Below, piece after piece: positions 15,141-24,081 of a stretch of DNA of 38,625 nucleotides (positions are counted from its first letter, which is position 1; the number at the start of each line of letters is the position of its first letter). The notes beneath the pieces were generated by a model, which did not search any database, was not told where the DNA came from, and saw nothing but the letters and a program-made list of their open reading frames with translations. The stretch is from Bacillota bacterium (lineage in GTDB: Bacteria; Bacillota; Clostridia; Acetivibrionales; DSM-1351), in NCBI GenBank assembly GCA_023433945.1, contig JAEYTP010000114.1, forward strand, positions 1-38,625. The letters are read 5' to 3'. The position numbers and the translations under genes were made by a program.

Positions 15141-16787
15141 ATGGATAAAAAAATATATGTAATGGGTCATAAAAACCCAGATACCGATTCTATATGTTCT
15201 GCAATATCATATGCAGAACTTAAAAACAGACAGGGAATAGGCGCAGTGCCTGTTAGGCTTGGTGAGTTAAATAGGGAAACTGAATTTGTTCTTAAGTATT
15301 TTAATGTAGAAACTCCTATGCTTCTACATACCATAAAAACACAGGTTGAAGACCTAAATATGGATGTTGTAAGCCCAGTAACAGAAGATATCTCAATCAA
15401 AACTGTATGGACCATTATGAAAAGGGACAATATAAAAGCCCTTCCAGTTGTAGATCAAAATGATAATATCATAGGCATTGTAACGTTGTCTGACATTACA
15501 GGGAAGTACATGGATGCGTGGGAGAATAATCTAATTGTATCTAGCCGCACACCATTAAAAAATCTTATTGAAACTCTCAATGCAGAACTACTTACAGGAA
15601 ATCATGAGGATTTTAACACAACAGGAAAAGTGGTTATCGCTACTCAGTCACCTCAGGATCTTCCTCAGTATGTTGAACAAGGGGATATAGTTATCGCTGG
15701 AAATAATTCAGACAATCTATTTGCAGCGATTGAGCTAGGTGCCAATTGCTTGATAATTACCTGTGGTGGTGAAACCAATCCTCAGATTATTGAGGCTGCA
15801 AAAGAGAAAAAATGTATTGTCCTAAAAACAATGACCGATACTTTTACTACTTCAAGGCTAATTAATCAAAGCATACCAGTGGGCTTTACAATGAGCAGCA
15901 AAAACCTCATTTATTTTAATGTTGATGATTTTGTAGATGATATTAAGGATAAAATGCTCCAAACCAGATATAGAAGTTACCCTGTACTCGATAATAGCGG
16001 TAAGGTTAAGGGAATGATTTCAAGATATCACCTTATTTCTCAAAACAGAAAAAAGGTAATTCTGTTGGACCACAATGAGAAGTCCCAAACAATTAATGGA
16101 GTGGAGCAGGCAGATATATTAGAGATTATTGACCATCACAGAGTGGGGGACATTCAGACGGTAAAGCCGGTTATATTTAGAAATGAGACTGTTGGGTGCA
16201 CTGCAACTATTATTGCAAGCATATACTATGAGAATGGTATGCGCCCTTCCAAACAAATTGCAGGTTTGCTATGTGCAGCTATTATATCTGATACAATGAA
16301 TTTCAAATCCCCAACCAAAACATTGAAAGACGTACAGATGGCAGAAAGGCTTTCACAGATAGCTGATATAAATATTCCTGAATTCGCCCGTGAAATGTTT
16401 AAGGCAGGCTCTTCTATTGTCGGTATGAATGAGAAGGATATATTGTATAATGATTTTAAGGATTATTACCTTGATAAGTTTAAGATTGGAATAGGGCAGA
16501 TAAATACTATTGCTCATACTGCTGATGAAGATAGCATGACAGAAATAAAGCAAAAACTCTTGAAGTTTATGGAAGAAAAATGTGAGCAGAAGTCTTACAG
16601 CCTTTTAATGCTCATGCTGACAGATATTTTTAATGAATGTACCGAGGTACTGTATGTTGGTTCAGAAAGATGGATTTTGAGTAAGGCGTTTAATGTCAGT
16701 GCAGATGAGAATACCGCATTTATGCCTGGAATGGTATCTAGAAAGCAGCAAATTGTTCCTAGACTTGCAGTTGCATTGCAGCAATAG
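15141..16787 (+). CDS. ppaC: Manganese-dependent family II inorganic pyrophosphatase with CBS and DRTGG domains
   Basis: Hydrolyses pyrophosphate to phosphate in the cytoplasm and so drives biosynthesis. It has 548 residues, longer than the roughly 310 of the simple family II enzyme because a regulatory insert is present. The N-terminal DHH part has H10, D14 and D16 in GHKNPDTDS. Then come CBS domain 1 (about 68-125), a DRTGG domain (about 150-245), and CBS domain 2 (about 250-305). The DHH motif is D331-H332-H333, followed by the DHHA2 domain ending SRKQQ. CBS-containing forms are inhibited by AMP and ADP and stimulated by ATP or diadenosine polyphosphates, so this one probably senses energy charge. 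It starts at an ATG after GAGGG and stands alone, convergent with clpB. Confidence 0.95.
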   Translation: MDKKIYVMGHKNPDTDSICSAISYAELKNRQGIGAVPVRLGELNRETEFVLKYFNVETPMLLHTIKTQVEDLNMDVVSPVTEDISIKTVWTIMKRDNIKALPVVDQNDNIIGIVTLSDITGKYMDAWENNLIVSSRTPLKNLIETLNAELLTGNHEDFNTTGKVVIATQSPQDLPQYVEQGDIVIAGNNSDNLFAAIELGANCLIITCGGETNPQIIEAAKEKKCIVLKTMTDTFTTSRLINQSIPVGFTMSSKNLIYFNVDDFVDDIKDKMLQTRYRSYPVLDNSGKVKGMISRYHLISQNRKKVILLDHNEKSQTINGVEQADILEIIDHHRVGDIQTVKPVIFRNETVGCTATIIASIYYENGMRPSKQIAGLLCAAIISDTMNFKSPTKTLKDVQMAERLSQIADINIPEFAREMFKAGSSIVGMNEKDILYNDFKDYYLDKFKIGIGQINTIAHTADEDSMTEIKQKLLKFMEEKCEQKSYSLLMLMLTDIFNECTEVLYVGSERWILSKAFNVSADENTAFMPGMVSRKQQIVPRLAVALQQ

Positions 16788-16841
16788 ACACTGTTCCATT
16801 TGCGTTGCTTATTTGTATACCTACACATAAGGCATAAGATG

Positions 16842-16918
16842 ATGGCATATGTTGAGCAATGCATATATGGCATATGCTGAGCAATGCATTTGATGGCATA
16901 TGTTGAGCAATGCATTTA
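16842..16918. repeat. Three 25-26 bp tandem repeats after the pyrophosphatase gene
   Basis: Units like ATGGCATATGTTGAGCAATG start at 16842, 16867 and 16893 with few differences between them. They lie between two convergent genes and show no coding signal. Confidence 0.88.
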
Positions 16919-16943
16919 AAAAATAGAGCTAATCATATACAGG

Positions 16944-16970
16944 AAACGGGGTGACTTTGTCACCCCGTTT
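16944..16970. terminator. Shared hairpin between convergent genes
   Basis: AAACGGGGTGA (16944-16954) and TCACCCCGTTT (16960-16970) form an 11-bp stem with a 5-nt loop. It could end both the pyrophosphatase and the clpB transcripts. T tracts are short on both sides. Confidence 0.75.
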
Positions 16971-16987
16971 AATAATCTATAAATAAC

Positions 16988-19579
16988 CTACTGTGCTTTC
17001 ACAACAAGCTCACCATCTAACACATCAATGAGTACGGTTTTTCCATCGTAGACCTCACCTTTTATAATTCTTCTGCCTATCTCAGTTTCAACAAACTTTT
17101 GAATAAATCTCTTGACTGGTCGTGCACCAAACTCCGGTGTATATGACTTGTCAGCAATATACTGTTTTGCACCTTCAGTAACATTGAGTTGTATTTTCCT
17201 ATCATTAAGCCTGTTTCTAATATCGTTTAGTGACAGATCAATAATTCTCACTATTTCTTCTTTGCGTAGAGGTTTGAAGAGTACAATTTCATCTATTCTG
17301 TTTATAAATTCAGGTCTGAAATGCTGCTTTAAATCTGCCATTACAGCATTTTCAGTAGCAAAATCAATATCCCCAGTCTTGTTGATACCCGATAAAAGTC
17401 TTTGGCTTCCAATATTTGAAGTCATAATTATAACGGTATTCTTAAAGTCAACTGTTCTGCCTTGACTATCAGTAAGTCGACCATCGTCCAATAATTGAAG
17501 CAATACATTGAAAACCTCAGGATGTGCCTTTTCAATTTCGTCAAATAGTATTACACAATAAGGCTTTCTTCTGACTACCTCTGTAAGCTGTCCGCCTTCT
17601 TCATAGCCAACATATCCAGGAGGGGCACCTATAAGCCTAGCAACAGCGTGCTTTTCCATATATTCTGACATATCAATTCTCACTACGTTTTCTTCACTGT
17701 CAAACAATGCTTGCGACAAAGCCTTTGCAAGCTCTGTTTTACCAACGCCTGTAGGGCCCAAGAAGATAAAGGAGCCAATGGGCTTTCTCATATCCTTCAG
17801 ACCTGAGCGTGCACGAATTACCGCATCACATACAGCATTTACAGCTTCATCTTGCCCAATTACTCTATTGTGTAGTATGCTGTCTAGATTGAGCAGCTTA
17901 TCGCGTTCGTTTTCTACAAGCCTTGTAACAGGTATACCTGTCCATCGAGATACTATTTCGGATATTTCTTCTTCGGTAACTTCCTCTTTTAGATAGCGAA
18001 TATCAATGCTTTTCTTTCTTTCTTTTTCTTGCTCAAGCTGTTTTTTTAGTTCAGGAAGCTGACCATGCTGAAGAACTGCCAGTTTTTCCAGGTCATATTT
18101 TCTCTCGGCTTCTTCTATCTGATGCTTTACGTCTTCAATCTGAAGTTTTATTTCCTTTTCACGCTTTATATTCTCTTTTTCCATCTCCCATTGAGCCTTC
18201 ATATGCTCAGAGCTTTCTTTTAGTGAAGTTAGCTCCTGCATGATTTTACCCAATCTTTCAAGAGAAGCACTGTCTTCTTCCTTTTTGAGAGCTTGCTTTT
18301 CTATTTCTAATAGCATAATTCTACGTGAAATTTCATCAAGCTCTGTAGGCATGCTGTCTATCTCAGTTCTAATCATAGCAGCAGCTTCATCCATCAGGTC
18401 GATTGCCTTATCCGGCAGAAATCTGTCACTGATGTAGCGATTGGATAGTACAGCACAAGATACTATTGCATTGTCTGTAATCCTTACTCCATGGTGTATT
18501 TCAAATTTTTCCTTTAGCCCTCTTAGTATTGAGATGGTATCCTCAACAGTTGGCTGGTCTACCATAATTGTTTGGAAACGTCTTTCAAGAGCGGCATCCT
18601 TCTCAATATATTCCTTGTATTCATCAAGTGTAGTTGCTCCAATACAATGCAGCTCACCTCTAGCTAACTTTGGTTTGAGCAGGTTGCCTGCATCCATTGC
18701 ACCTTCGGCTTTGCCGGCACCTACTATATTGTGTAGTTCATCAATAAACAGAATAATTCTGCCGTTTGAGTTCTCTACATCAGTTAGTACAGCCTTAAGC
18801 CTTTCTTCAAACTCTCCTCTGTACTTAGCTCCTGCAATAAGTGACCCCATATCCAGTGCAAAGATTGTTTTATCCTTTAAGCCCTCAGGTACGTCCCCGC
18901 TCAATATTCTTTGTGCAAGGCCTTCAACCACAGCTGTTTTACCTACACCGGGTTCCCCTATAAGAACAGGGTTGTTCTTTGTTCTTCGAGATAAAATACG
19001 GATAGCTCTTCTAATCTCAGAGTCTCTACCAATAACGGGGTCAAGCTTTCCAAGTCTTGCTAGTTCAACTAGGTCTCTACCAAAACGCTTGAGAGAGTCA
19101 TAAGTCTCCTCGGGATTTTTGGAGGTAATCCTCTGATTGCTTCTCACCTTCTGAAGTGCCTCCATAAACTTTTCAAGGGTAATACCATGCTTTTTAAATA
19201 TCTCGGTTGAAGGTGTTCTTCTTTCTTTAATTAGTGCAATAAAAATATGCTCCACACCTACATAATCATCCTTAAACTTCTTTGCCTCGTCTTCGGCTGA
19301 AAGTACAATCTCATTAAATCTGCGAGTAGCATATAAATCGGAGGCACCGCTGCCATACACCTTGGGTACCTTTGCAAGCTCATTTTCAACATCCTTCTGA
19401 TATAGGGGAAGATTAATTCCCATATAGGCTAATAGCTTCGGAATAAGCCCATCTTCCTGAATGATGGCAGAGTAGTGTATGTGCTCTCCATCAACCTGCT
19501 GATGTCCCATCCTAACAGCGATATCCTGTGTTGTTGCAAGCACCATCTGTGCTTTCTCCGTAAATTTTTCTAAATTCAT
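16988..19579 (-). CDS. clpB: ATP-dependent disaggregase ClpB
   Basis: Hexameric AAA+ chaperone that threads aggregated proteins through its pore together with DnaK. It has 863 residues. I chose the ATG at 19579 (MNLEKFTEKAQ) because AAAGG precedes it at good distance, while the ATG at 19588 directly abuts that site. The N domain spans about 1-145, AAA1 has Walker A GEPGVGKT (208-215), and the coiled-coil M domain (about 390-520) distinguishes ClpB from ClpA and ClpC. AAA2 has GPTGVGKTE (about 600) and Walker B VILFDEIEKAHP. No ClpP-binding loop was noted. Two CtsR boxes upstream indicate heat-stress control. It is a single gene. Confidence 0.97.
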   Translation of the reverse strand: MNLEKFTEKAQMVLATTQDIAVRMGHQQVDGEHIHYSAIIQEDGLIPKLLAYMGINLPLYQKDVENELAKVPKVYGSGASDLYATRRFNEIVLSAEDEAKKFKDDYVGVEHIFIALIKERRTPSTEIFKKHGITLEKFMEALQKVRSNQRITSKNPEETYDSLKRFGRDLVELARLGKLDPVIGRDSEIRRAIRILSRRTKNNPVLIGEPGVGKTAVVEGLAQRILSGDVPEGLKDKTIFALDMGSLIAGAKYRGEFEERLKAVLTDVENSNGRIILFIDELHNIVGAGKAEGAMDAGNLLKPKLARGELHCIGATTLDEYKEYIEKDAALERRFQTIMVDQPTVEDTISILRGLKEKFEIHHGVRITDNAIVSCAVLSNRYISDRFLPDKAIDLMDEAAAMIRTEIDSMPTELDEISRRIMLLEIEKQALKKEEDSASLERLGKIMQELTSLKESSEHMKAQWEMEKENIKREKEIKLQIEDVKHQIEEAERKYDLEKLAVLQHGQLPELKKQLEQEKERKKSIDIRYLKEEVTEEEISEIVSRWTGIPVTRLVENERDKLLNLDSILHNRVIGQDEAVNAVCDAVIRARSGLKDMRKPIGSFIFLGPTGVGKTELAKALSQALFDSEENVVRIDMSEYMEKHAVARLIGAPPGYVGYEEGGQLTEVVRRKPYCVILFDEIEKAHPEVFNVLLQLLDDGRLTDSQGRTVDFKNTVIIMTSNIGSQRLLSGINKTGDIDFATENAVMADLKQHFRPEFINRIDEIVLFKPLRKEEIVRIIDLSLNDIRNRLNDRKIQLNVTEGAKQYIADKSYTPEFGARPVKRFIQKFVETEIGRRIIKGEVYDGKTVLIDVLDGELVVKAQ

Positions 19580-19658
19580 TTCTACCATCCTTTCATATAT
19601 ATCTATTATTATTTACAATACGATTTCTGTTTTATAATGTTTTATAGCACTTTTGGTC

Positions 19659-19675
19659 TTTGACTTTCTTTGACC
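19659..19675 (-). promoter_or_regulatory. CtsR operator, proximal
   Basis: On the minus strand GGTCAAAGAAAGTCAAA matches the heptad direct repeat RGTCAAA-NAN-RGTCAAA bound by CtsR. It lies about 80 bp before the clpB start, in the promoter region. Confidence 0.85.
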
Positions 19676-19739
19676 TTAAAGACTAAAAAAAAGAAATGGA
19701 TAACCACCTTTTCTTATTAGGTTTTAAAATCAATAGTTT

Positions 19740-19756
19740 TTTGACTTTATCTGACC
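19740..19756 (-). promoter_or_regulatory. CtsR operator, distal
   Basis: On the minus strand GGTCAGATAAAGTCAAA matches the same heptad repeat with one change. It lies 81 bp further from clpB than the first box, about eight helical turns away. Confidence 0.7.
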
Positions 19757-19950
19757 TTAATAACATAATACTAGAAATTAGCACAGGAGGCAATATCCAA
19801 TATTGATTAACGGTACCAAGTATGACGAATTTTTTTCAAATATCTTTATATTGCTTTAATTTGATTGGATTATCTCTTGTGTATATGATTATTGCTTGCA
19901 CCAGATCAGTTTTTATGCTAGCGTGAGTTGTATAAATATTATGTAGACAG

Positions 19951-19980
19951 TTGTATCATAGTCGAAAAATATAGTATTAT
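19951..19980 (+). promoter_or_regulatory. Possible promoter for the chemoreceptor gene
   Basis: TTGTAT (19951-19956), 18 bp, TATTAT (19975-19980), 33 bp before the start codon. No convincing sigma-D motif (TAAA...GCCGATAA) was found. Confidence 0.35.
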
Positions 19981-20013
19981 TGTATATATAAATAATTTTT
20001 GTTGGAGGGTCAT

Positions 20014-21486
20014 ATGATTAGATTTGGGAAGAAAAACTGCGGAGAAGCATGTCAAATATTAGATTATGTTGATAAACAATTGCAAGGAGTAAAATTGCCT
20101 AAGCCAGCTGTAGAATTCGGTATACATAAAAGCGTTTTATCTTTATTCTCTAAATTTCTAGAAAATGAAGAAAAGATATCTCACCTTTCTGACAAAGCAT
20201 TGATGGAAACAACAAAGTTGAGTAGCTTTGATGTTGAAATGTCCTTTATAGCCAAAGAAATAAAAAACTTTGCCGAAGAAATGACAGAAGTAAGTGAATC
20301 TAATATGGCAATGGTGCAACAAGTAACTGCAAGCATGGATCAGGTTAACGAATCTATAGTTACTCAGGAAAGGACATTGAGTAATATTACTGAACAAGCT
20401 AATATCTTAATTGAACAAAATAACAATAGCCTTGCTCAATTAGGAAGTATTAATAAACTCAGACAGGATGTTATACAAGATGCTGAGGATATGTCAAAAA
20501 AAATAAAAATACTTGTTGATTTAACCAACAAGGTTAATGAGATTGTTTATGGGGTTGAGCAAATAGCTGAACAAACAAATTTATTGGCCCTTAATGCTTC
20601 TATAGAAGCAGCACGTGCAGGAGAACATGGCAGGGGCTTTGCTGTAGTAGCAGACGAAATCAGAAACCTTGCAGATAATACAAAAAAAGAGTTAGCCGGA
20701 ATGCTGAATTTTATGAAAGCAATACATACTGCTGCAAATGAAGGACAGGAAAGCATGGCTAACACAATGACATCAACTATGGATATGTCTGAAAAAATCG
20801 AAATAGTGAACAAGTCAATTGTTGATAACGTTCAAAATTTAGAGAATAGTGTTAAGAGTATTAATGAACTTTCTGCATCCATGCAGTATGTAACTGCGGC
20901 AACTGATGAAATAAATGCAGCTATGAAAACTGCTGCTGTAGAATCGGAACGTATGGCGATAATGAACAAGAAAATGGTTAGTGAATCCGCGATCGCCTCA
21001 AATTCAGCAGCAAAAATATCTGAAATTGATAACGCCTTTTCACAGATTACAAAAGACTTGAATGCACTATTGCAGGGTGGCATACATGCCATGAGCAATG
21101 AAAAATTTATTGAGAATATACAGTCAGCTAAAAAGGGACATGCTGCATGGTTGGACAAGCTTAGACAAATGGTAGAGGAAATGGACATTCAACCACTTCA
21201 GACTAATAGTAAGAAGTGTGCTTTTGGCCATTTCTATGAAGCTATTGATGTAAAAAACCCTTTAATTATTGATAATTGGAAAGAAGTGAGTACCTACCAT
21301 AACACATTCCATAATCAAGGAGATGTCGTAATTGAAGCAATAAGAAAGAAGGACGTAGCTACTGCAAAAGAAGGCCTTAATAAGGCTGAAATGTATTCAC
21401 ACAAAATCTTCTCACTGCTTGATTCTATAGAAGATAAGGTTAAGTTGGCCTCTAAAAATGGAGAGCAAATCTTTAAAACTATGTAA
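20014..21486 (+). CDS. Soluble methyl-accepting chemotaxis protein with C-terminal CZB zinc domain
   Basis: Cytoplasmic chemoreceptor of 490 residues with no transmembrane segment. The start is ATG 20014 with GGAGGG about 5 bases upstream; a TTG at 19999 is less likely. Residues about 80-360 form the helical signalling hairpin, whose conserved tip (EQTNLLALNASIEAARAGE, about residues 185-203) docks CheA and CheW. The C-terminal CZB domain has the 3His/1Cys zinc ligands H376, C402, H429 and H433 with the CAFGHFY motif. Such receptors respond to zinc or to oxidants at the zinc-thiolate. An N-terminal pair C9/C13 in NCGEACQ suggests a second redox or metal site. No other chemotaxis genes are nearby. 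Confidence 0.92.
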   Translation: MIRFGKKNCGEACQILDYVDKQLQGVKLPKPAVEFGIHKSVLSLFSKFLENEEKISHLSDKALMETTKLSSFDVEMSFIAKEIKNFAEEMTEVSESNMAMVQQVTASMDQVNESIVTQERTLSNITEQANILIEQNNNSLAQLGSINKLRQDVIQDAEDMSKKIKILVDLTNKVNEIVYGVEQIAEQTNLLALNASIEAARAGEHGRGFAVVADEIRNLADNTKKELAGMLNFMKAIHTAANEGQESMANTMTSTMDMSEKIEIVNKSIVDNVQNLENSVKSINELSASMQYVTAATDEINAAMKTAAVESERMAIMNKKMVSESAIASNSAAKISEIDNAFSQITKDLNALLQGGIHAMSNEKFIENIQSAKKGHAAWLDKLRQMVEEMDIQPLQTNSKKCAFGHFYEAIDVKNPLIIDNWKEVSTYHNTFHNQGDVVIEAIRKKDVATAKEGLNKAEMYSHKIFSLLDSIEDKVKLASKNGEQIFKTM

Positions 21487-21508
21487 ATGTATTATTTTAT
21501 TAAAAATG

Positions 21509-21537
21509 TTGCACATTATTACAAGGTATGTTATACT
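21509..21537 (+). promoter_or_regulatory. Sigma-A promoter of the rpsB operon
   Basis: TTGCAC (21509-21514), a 17-bp spacer and TATACT (21532-21537) lie about 105 bp before the rpsB ATG, leaving a leader of about 100 nt. Confidence 0.8.
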
Positions 21538-21558
21538 AGCTAGCGAAAAATACACACG

Positions 21559-21577
21559 CACTTTACTAGTTAAAGTG
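21559..21577 (+). promoter_or_regulatory. Hairpin in the rpsB leader
   Basis: CACTTTA (21559-21565) and TAAAGTG (21571-21577) form a 7-bp stem with a 5-nt loop in the rpsB 5' leader. Ribosomal protein S2 often represses its own mRNA through such leaders; I did not match it to a described S2 leader family. Confidence 0.4.
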
Positions 21578-21642
21578 GTAACAAATTATTAAGTTATTCA
21601 TTTTTAAGTGCGGCGGTATTAACTTTAACGGAGGTGTTTAAT

Positions 21643-22386
21643 ATGTCAGTTATTTCAATGAAACAATTATTGGAGGCAGGTGTTCATTTCGGTCACCAGA
21701 CTAGAAGATGGAACCCAAAGATGGCAGAATACATTTTTACAGAGCGTAATGGTATCTACATCATTGACCTTCAGAAGACTGTAAAAAAGGTTGAGGATGC
21801 TTACTACTTCGTAAGAGAAGTTGCAATGAATGGACAGGATGTTCTTTTCGTTGGTACAAAGAAGCAGGCTCAGGACTCAATTAAGGAAGAGGCTGAAAGA
21901 AGTGGTCAGTTCTTCGTAAACAACAGATGGTTGGGCGGTATGCTCACAAACTTCAAGACTATCAGAAAGAGAATTGAAAGACTCAATAACCTAAATGCTA
22001 TGGAAGCTGATGGAACATTTGAAGTACTTCCTAAGAAGGAAGTTATCAAGCTTAAGAAGGAAATGGCAGATCTTGATAAGAACCTTGGCGGTATAAAGAC
22101 TATGAAGAAGCTCCCAGGAGCTATGTTCGTTGTTGACCCACGCAAAGAAAGAAATGCTATTTTAGAAGCTAGAAAACTTGGTATACCAGTTGTAGCTATA
22201 GTTGATACAAACTGTGATCCAGATGAGGTAGACTTCGTAATTCCTGGTAATGATGATGCTATCAGAGCTGTAAAGCTTATTGCAGCTAAAGTTGCAGATG
22301 CTATTATCGAAGGTCGTCAGGGAGAACAATTAGCTCCTGAAGCGGCTGGTGAATCAGCTGAAGAAGTTGTTGAAGTAGCAGAGTAA
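21643..22386 (+). CDS. rpsB: 30S ribosomal protein S2
   Basis: Small-subunit ribosomal protein, 247 residues, essential for binding S1-like activity and mRNA. The start is ATG 21643 with GGAGGTG six bases upstream; a GTG at 21634 lies inside that site. S2 signatures are MKQLLEAGVHFGHQTRRWNP at the N-terminus and, later, PGAMFVVDPRKE and GIPVVAIVDTNCDPD. The C-terminal tail is acidic, Ala/Glu-rich. It is first in the conserved rpsB-tsf-pyrH-frr cluster. Confidence 0.98.
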   Translation: MSVISMKQLLEAGVHFGHQTRRWNPKMAEYIFTERNGIYIIDLQKTVKKVEDAYYFVREVAMNGQDVLFVGTKKQAQDSIKEEAERSGQFFVNNRWLGGMLTNFKTIRKRIERLNNLNAMEADGTFEVLPKKEVIKLKKEMADLDKNLGGIKTMKKLPGAMFVVDPRKERNAILEARKLGIPVVAIVDTNCDPDEVDFVIPGNDDAIRAVKLIAAKVADAIIEGRQGEQLAPEAAGESAEEVVEVAE

Positions 22387-22399
22387 TTTTAATTATTAT

Positions 22400-22427
22400 G
22401 GTCTTCAGTCCATACGGGCTGAAGACC
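22400..22427 (+). terminator. Hairpin between rpsB and tsf
   Basis: GGTCTTCAG (22400-22408) and CTGAAGACC (22419-22427) pair perfectly. The T-run is short (CTT), so it is probably a leaky terminator that sets the S2 to EF-Ts ratio. Confidence 0.65.
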
Positions 22428-22481
22428 CTTAAATAAGTAAATAAACTATTTTCTATAAATATCGGTTTGGAGGATTAGGTC

Positions 22482-23129
22482 ATGATTACTGCTGAAATGG
22501 TAAAGCAGCTCCGAGAAAGAACCGGAGCAGGTATGATGGAGTGTAAGAGAGCCCTCACTGAAACAGAAGGAAACGAAGAGAAGGCTATTGAATACTTAAG
22601 AGAAAAGGGACTTGCATCAGCTGCTAAAAAAGCTGGCAGAGTTGCTGCAGAAGGTCTTGTTGAAGCTTACATTCATGGTGGAGGAAGAATTGGTGTTCTC
22701 GTTGAAGTTAACATTGAAACTGACTTTGCTGCTAAGAATGAAGAGTTTAAGCAGATGGTTAAGGATATTGCAATGCAGATAGCTGCAAGCAAGCCTGAAT
22801 ATGTTAAGAGAGAAGATGTTCCTGCTTCAGTTATTGAAAATGAAAAGGAAATCTTAAGAGCTCAAGCAAAGAACGAAGGTAAGCCAGAAAAGATTATCGA
22901 AAAGATGGTTGAAGGAAGAATAGAAAAATACTATTCAGAAGTTTGCTTACTTGAGCAGGCATTTATTAAAGACCCAGATATTACAGTTGGGCAACTCGTT
23001 ACTCAGAAGATAGCTAAGATAGGCGAAAACATTTCTGTAAGAAGATTTGTTAGATTCGAAAGAGGCGAAGGTATCCAGAAGAAGGAAGAAAACTTTGCTG
23101 ATGAAGTTATGAAACAGATAAATGGCTAA
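22482..23129 (+). CDS. tsf: Translation elongation factor Ts
   Basis: Guanine nucleotide exchange factor that recycles EF-Tu-GDP. It has 215 residues, the short form with one core subdomain, common in Clostridia and shorter than the 283 of E. coli. The UBA-like N-domain opens MITAEMVKQLRERTGAGMM, and the TDFA motif that contacts the EF-Tu nucleotide site is present in ETDFAAKNEEF. The start is an ATG with GGAGG eight bases upstream. It follows rpsB by 95 bp across a leaky hairpin. Confidence 0.98.
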   Translation: MITAEMVKQLRERTGAGMMECKRALTETEGNEEKAIEYLREKGLASAAKKAGRVAAEGLVEAYIHGGGRIGVLVEVNIETDFAAKNEEFKQMVKDIAMQIAASKPEYVKREDVPASVIENEKEILRAQAKNEGKPEKIIEKMVEGRIEKYYSEVCLLEQAFIKDPDITVGQLVTQKIAKIGENISVRRFVRFERGEGIQKKEENFADEVMKQING

Positions 23130-23135
23130 TTAATA

Positions 23136-23171
23136 AAAGGGAACATATTATATTGTATGTTCCCTTTTTTA
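23136..23171 (+). terminator. Intrinsic terminator after tsf
   Basis: AAAGGGAACATA pairs with TATGTTCCCTTT around a short AT-rich loop and runs into T residues. It ends the rpsB-tsf unit. Confidence 0.92.
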
Positions 23172-23214
23172 CTCTACAATCGTTTATTTTTTCCTTATAC
23201 AACAAATAATTAAA

Positions 23215-23241
23215 TTGAGAATAATTGTTTTTATATATACT
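23215..23241 (+). promoter_or_regulatory. Possible pyrH promoter
   Basis: TTGAGA (23215-23220) and TATACT (23236-23241) with a short 15-bp spacer, 24 bp before the pyrH ATG. It would explain transcription after the tsf terminator. Confidence 0.35.
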
Positions 23242-23264
23242 TAAATAAGTCGGGGGAGGATTCT

Positions 23265-23984
23265 ATGACACAACCAAAGTATAAGAGAATTATGTTAAAA
23301 ATCAGCGGAGAAGCTCTAGCAGGAGAGAAGAAGAACGGAATAGACTCAGAGACTATTAATGAAATATGTGACAAAATATTAGAAATACACAAATTGGGTG
23401 TGGAGGTCTCCATAGTTGTTGGTGGGGGAAACTTCTGGAGAGGAAGAACTGGAGTAGGAATGGATAGAATTACTGCTGACCATATGGGCATGTTGGCTAC
23501 AGTAATAAACTCACTTGGCCTACAGGATGCACTTGAACAAAGAGGAATTCCGGTAAGAGTTCAAACCGCAATAGAAATGAGGCAGATTGCTGAGCCTTAT
23601 ATTAGAAGAAAAGCTGTAAGACATCTTGAGAAAAAGAGAATAGTTATATTTGCTTGTGGAACTGGTAATCCGTATTTCTCCACTGATACAGCAGCTGCTT
23701 TAAGAGCTGCTGAAATCGATGCAGATGCTATACTTATGGCTAAAAACGTAGATGGTATCTATGACTGTGATCCAAACAAGAATAAAAACGCTGTTAAATT
23801 TGATACTTTGAGCTATGAGGACTACCTCAATAAGAACCTTACAGCAATAGACCTTACTGCAGCTTCTTTCTGCAAAGACAATGCTATCCCTATGATTATT
23901 TTTGGTCTCGATAATCCAGATAATATTATTAAGGCTGTAATGGGAGAAAACATTGGAACCACATTGTACACCCATCTTGCATAA
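23265..23984 (+). CDS. pyrH: UMP kinase
   Basis: Hexameric kinase of the amino-acid-kinase fold that makes UDP from UMP and ATP in pyrimidine synthesis; bacterial enzymes are inhibited by UTP and most are activated by GTP. It has 239 residues, full length. Signatures are the P-loop-like LKISGEALAG, VVGGGNFWRG, the MDRITADHMGMLATVIN helix and the C-terminal DLTAASFC. GGGGGAGG lies close before the ATG. The order tsf-pyrH-frr is standard. Confidence 0.98.
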   Translation: MTQPKYKRIMLKISGEALAGEKKNGIDSETINEICDKILEIHKLGVEVSIVVGGGNFWRGRTGVGMDRITADHMGMLATVINSLGLQDALEQRGIPVRVQTAIEMRQIAEPYIRRKAVRHLEKKRIVIFACGTGNPYFSTDTAAALRAAEIDADAILMAKNVDGIYDCDPNKNKNAVKFDTLSYEDYLNKNLTAIDLTAASFCKDNAIPMIIFGLDNPDNIIKAVMGENIGTTLYTHLA

Positions 23985-24008
23985 TATGTTTCCTACTTGT
24001 TATATATG

Positions 24009-24037
24009 TTGAAATATTTGATAAAAAACTGTATTAT
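24009..24037 (+). promoter_or_regulatory. Possible promoter for frr and downstream genes
   Basis: TTGAAA (24009-24014), a 17-bp spacer and TATTAT (24032-24037) lie 45 bp before frr, in the 97-bp gap after pyrH. Confidence 0.5.
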
Positions 24038-24081
24038 ATAATTGTTGTATTTATCTGAGAACTTTTTATAGGAGGAGCATT

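Larger units (their letters stand above)
19580..20013. other. Divergent regulatory gap between clpB and the chemoreceptor gene
   Basis: This 434-bp gap contains the two CtsR boxes for clpB (towards the left) and a possible promoter for the chemoreceptor gene (towards the right). In the middle are AGGAGG (19785-19790), a small palindrome CAATAT-CCA-ATATTG (19791-19805) and an 18-codon frame opening with TTG that I do not regard as a gene. No RNA gene was recognised. Confidence 0.6.

Noticed and set aside
14896..16918. CRISPR array, considered for the intergenic repeats
   Set aside because: The units are head-to-tail without unique spacers, and no cas genes are present.
19785..19859. 18-codon ORF after AGGAGG in the clpB-chemoreceptor gap
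   Set aside because: It starts with TTG 12 bases after the site and encodes no recognisable peptide.
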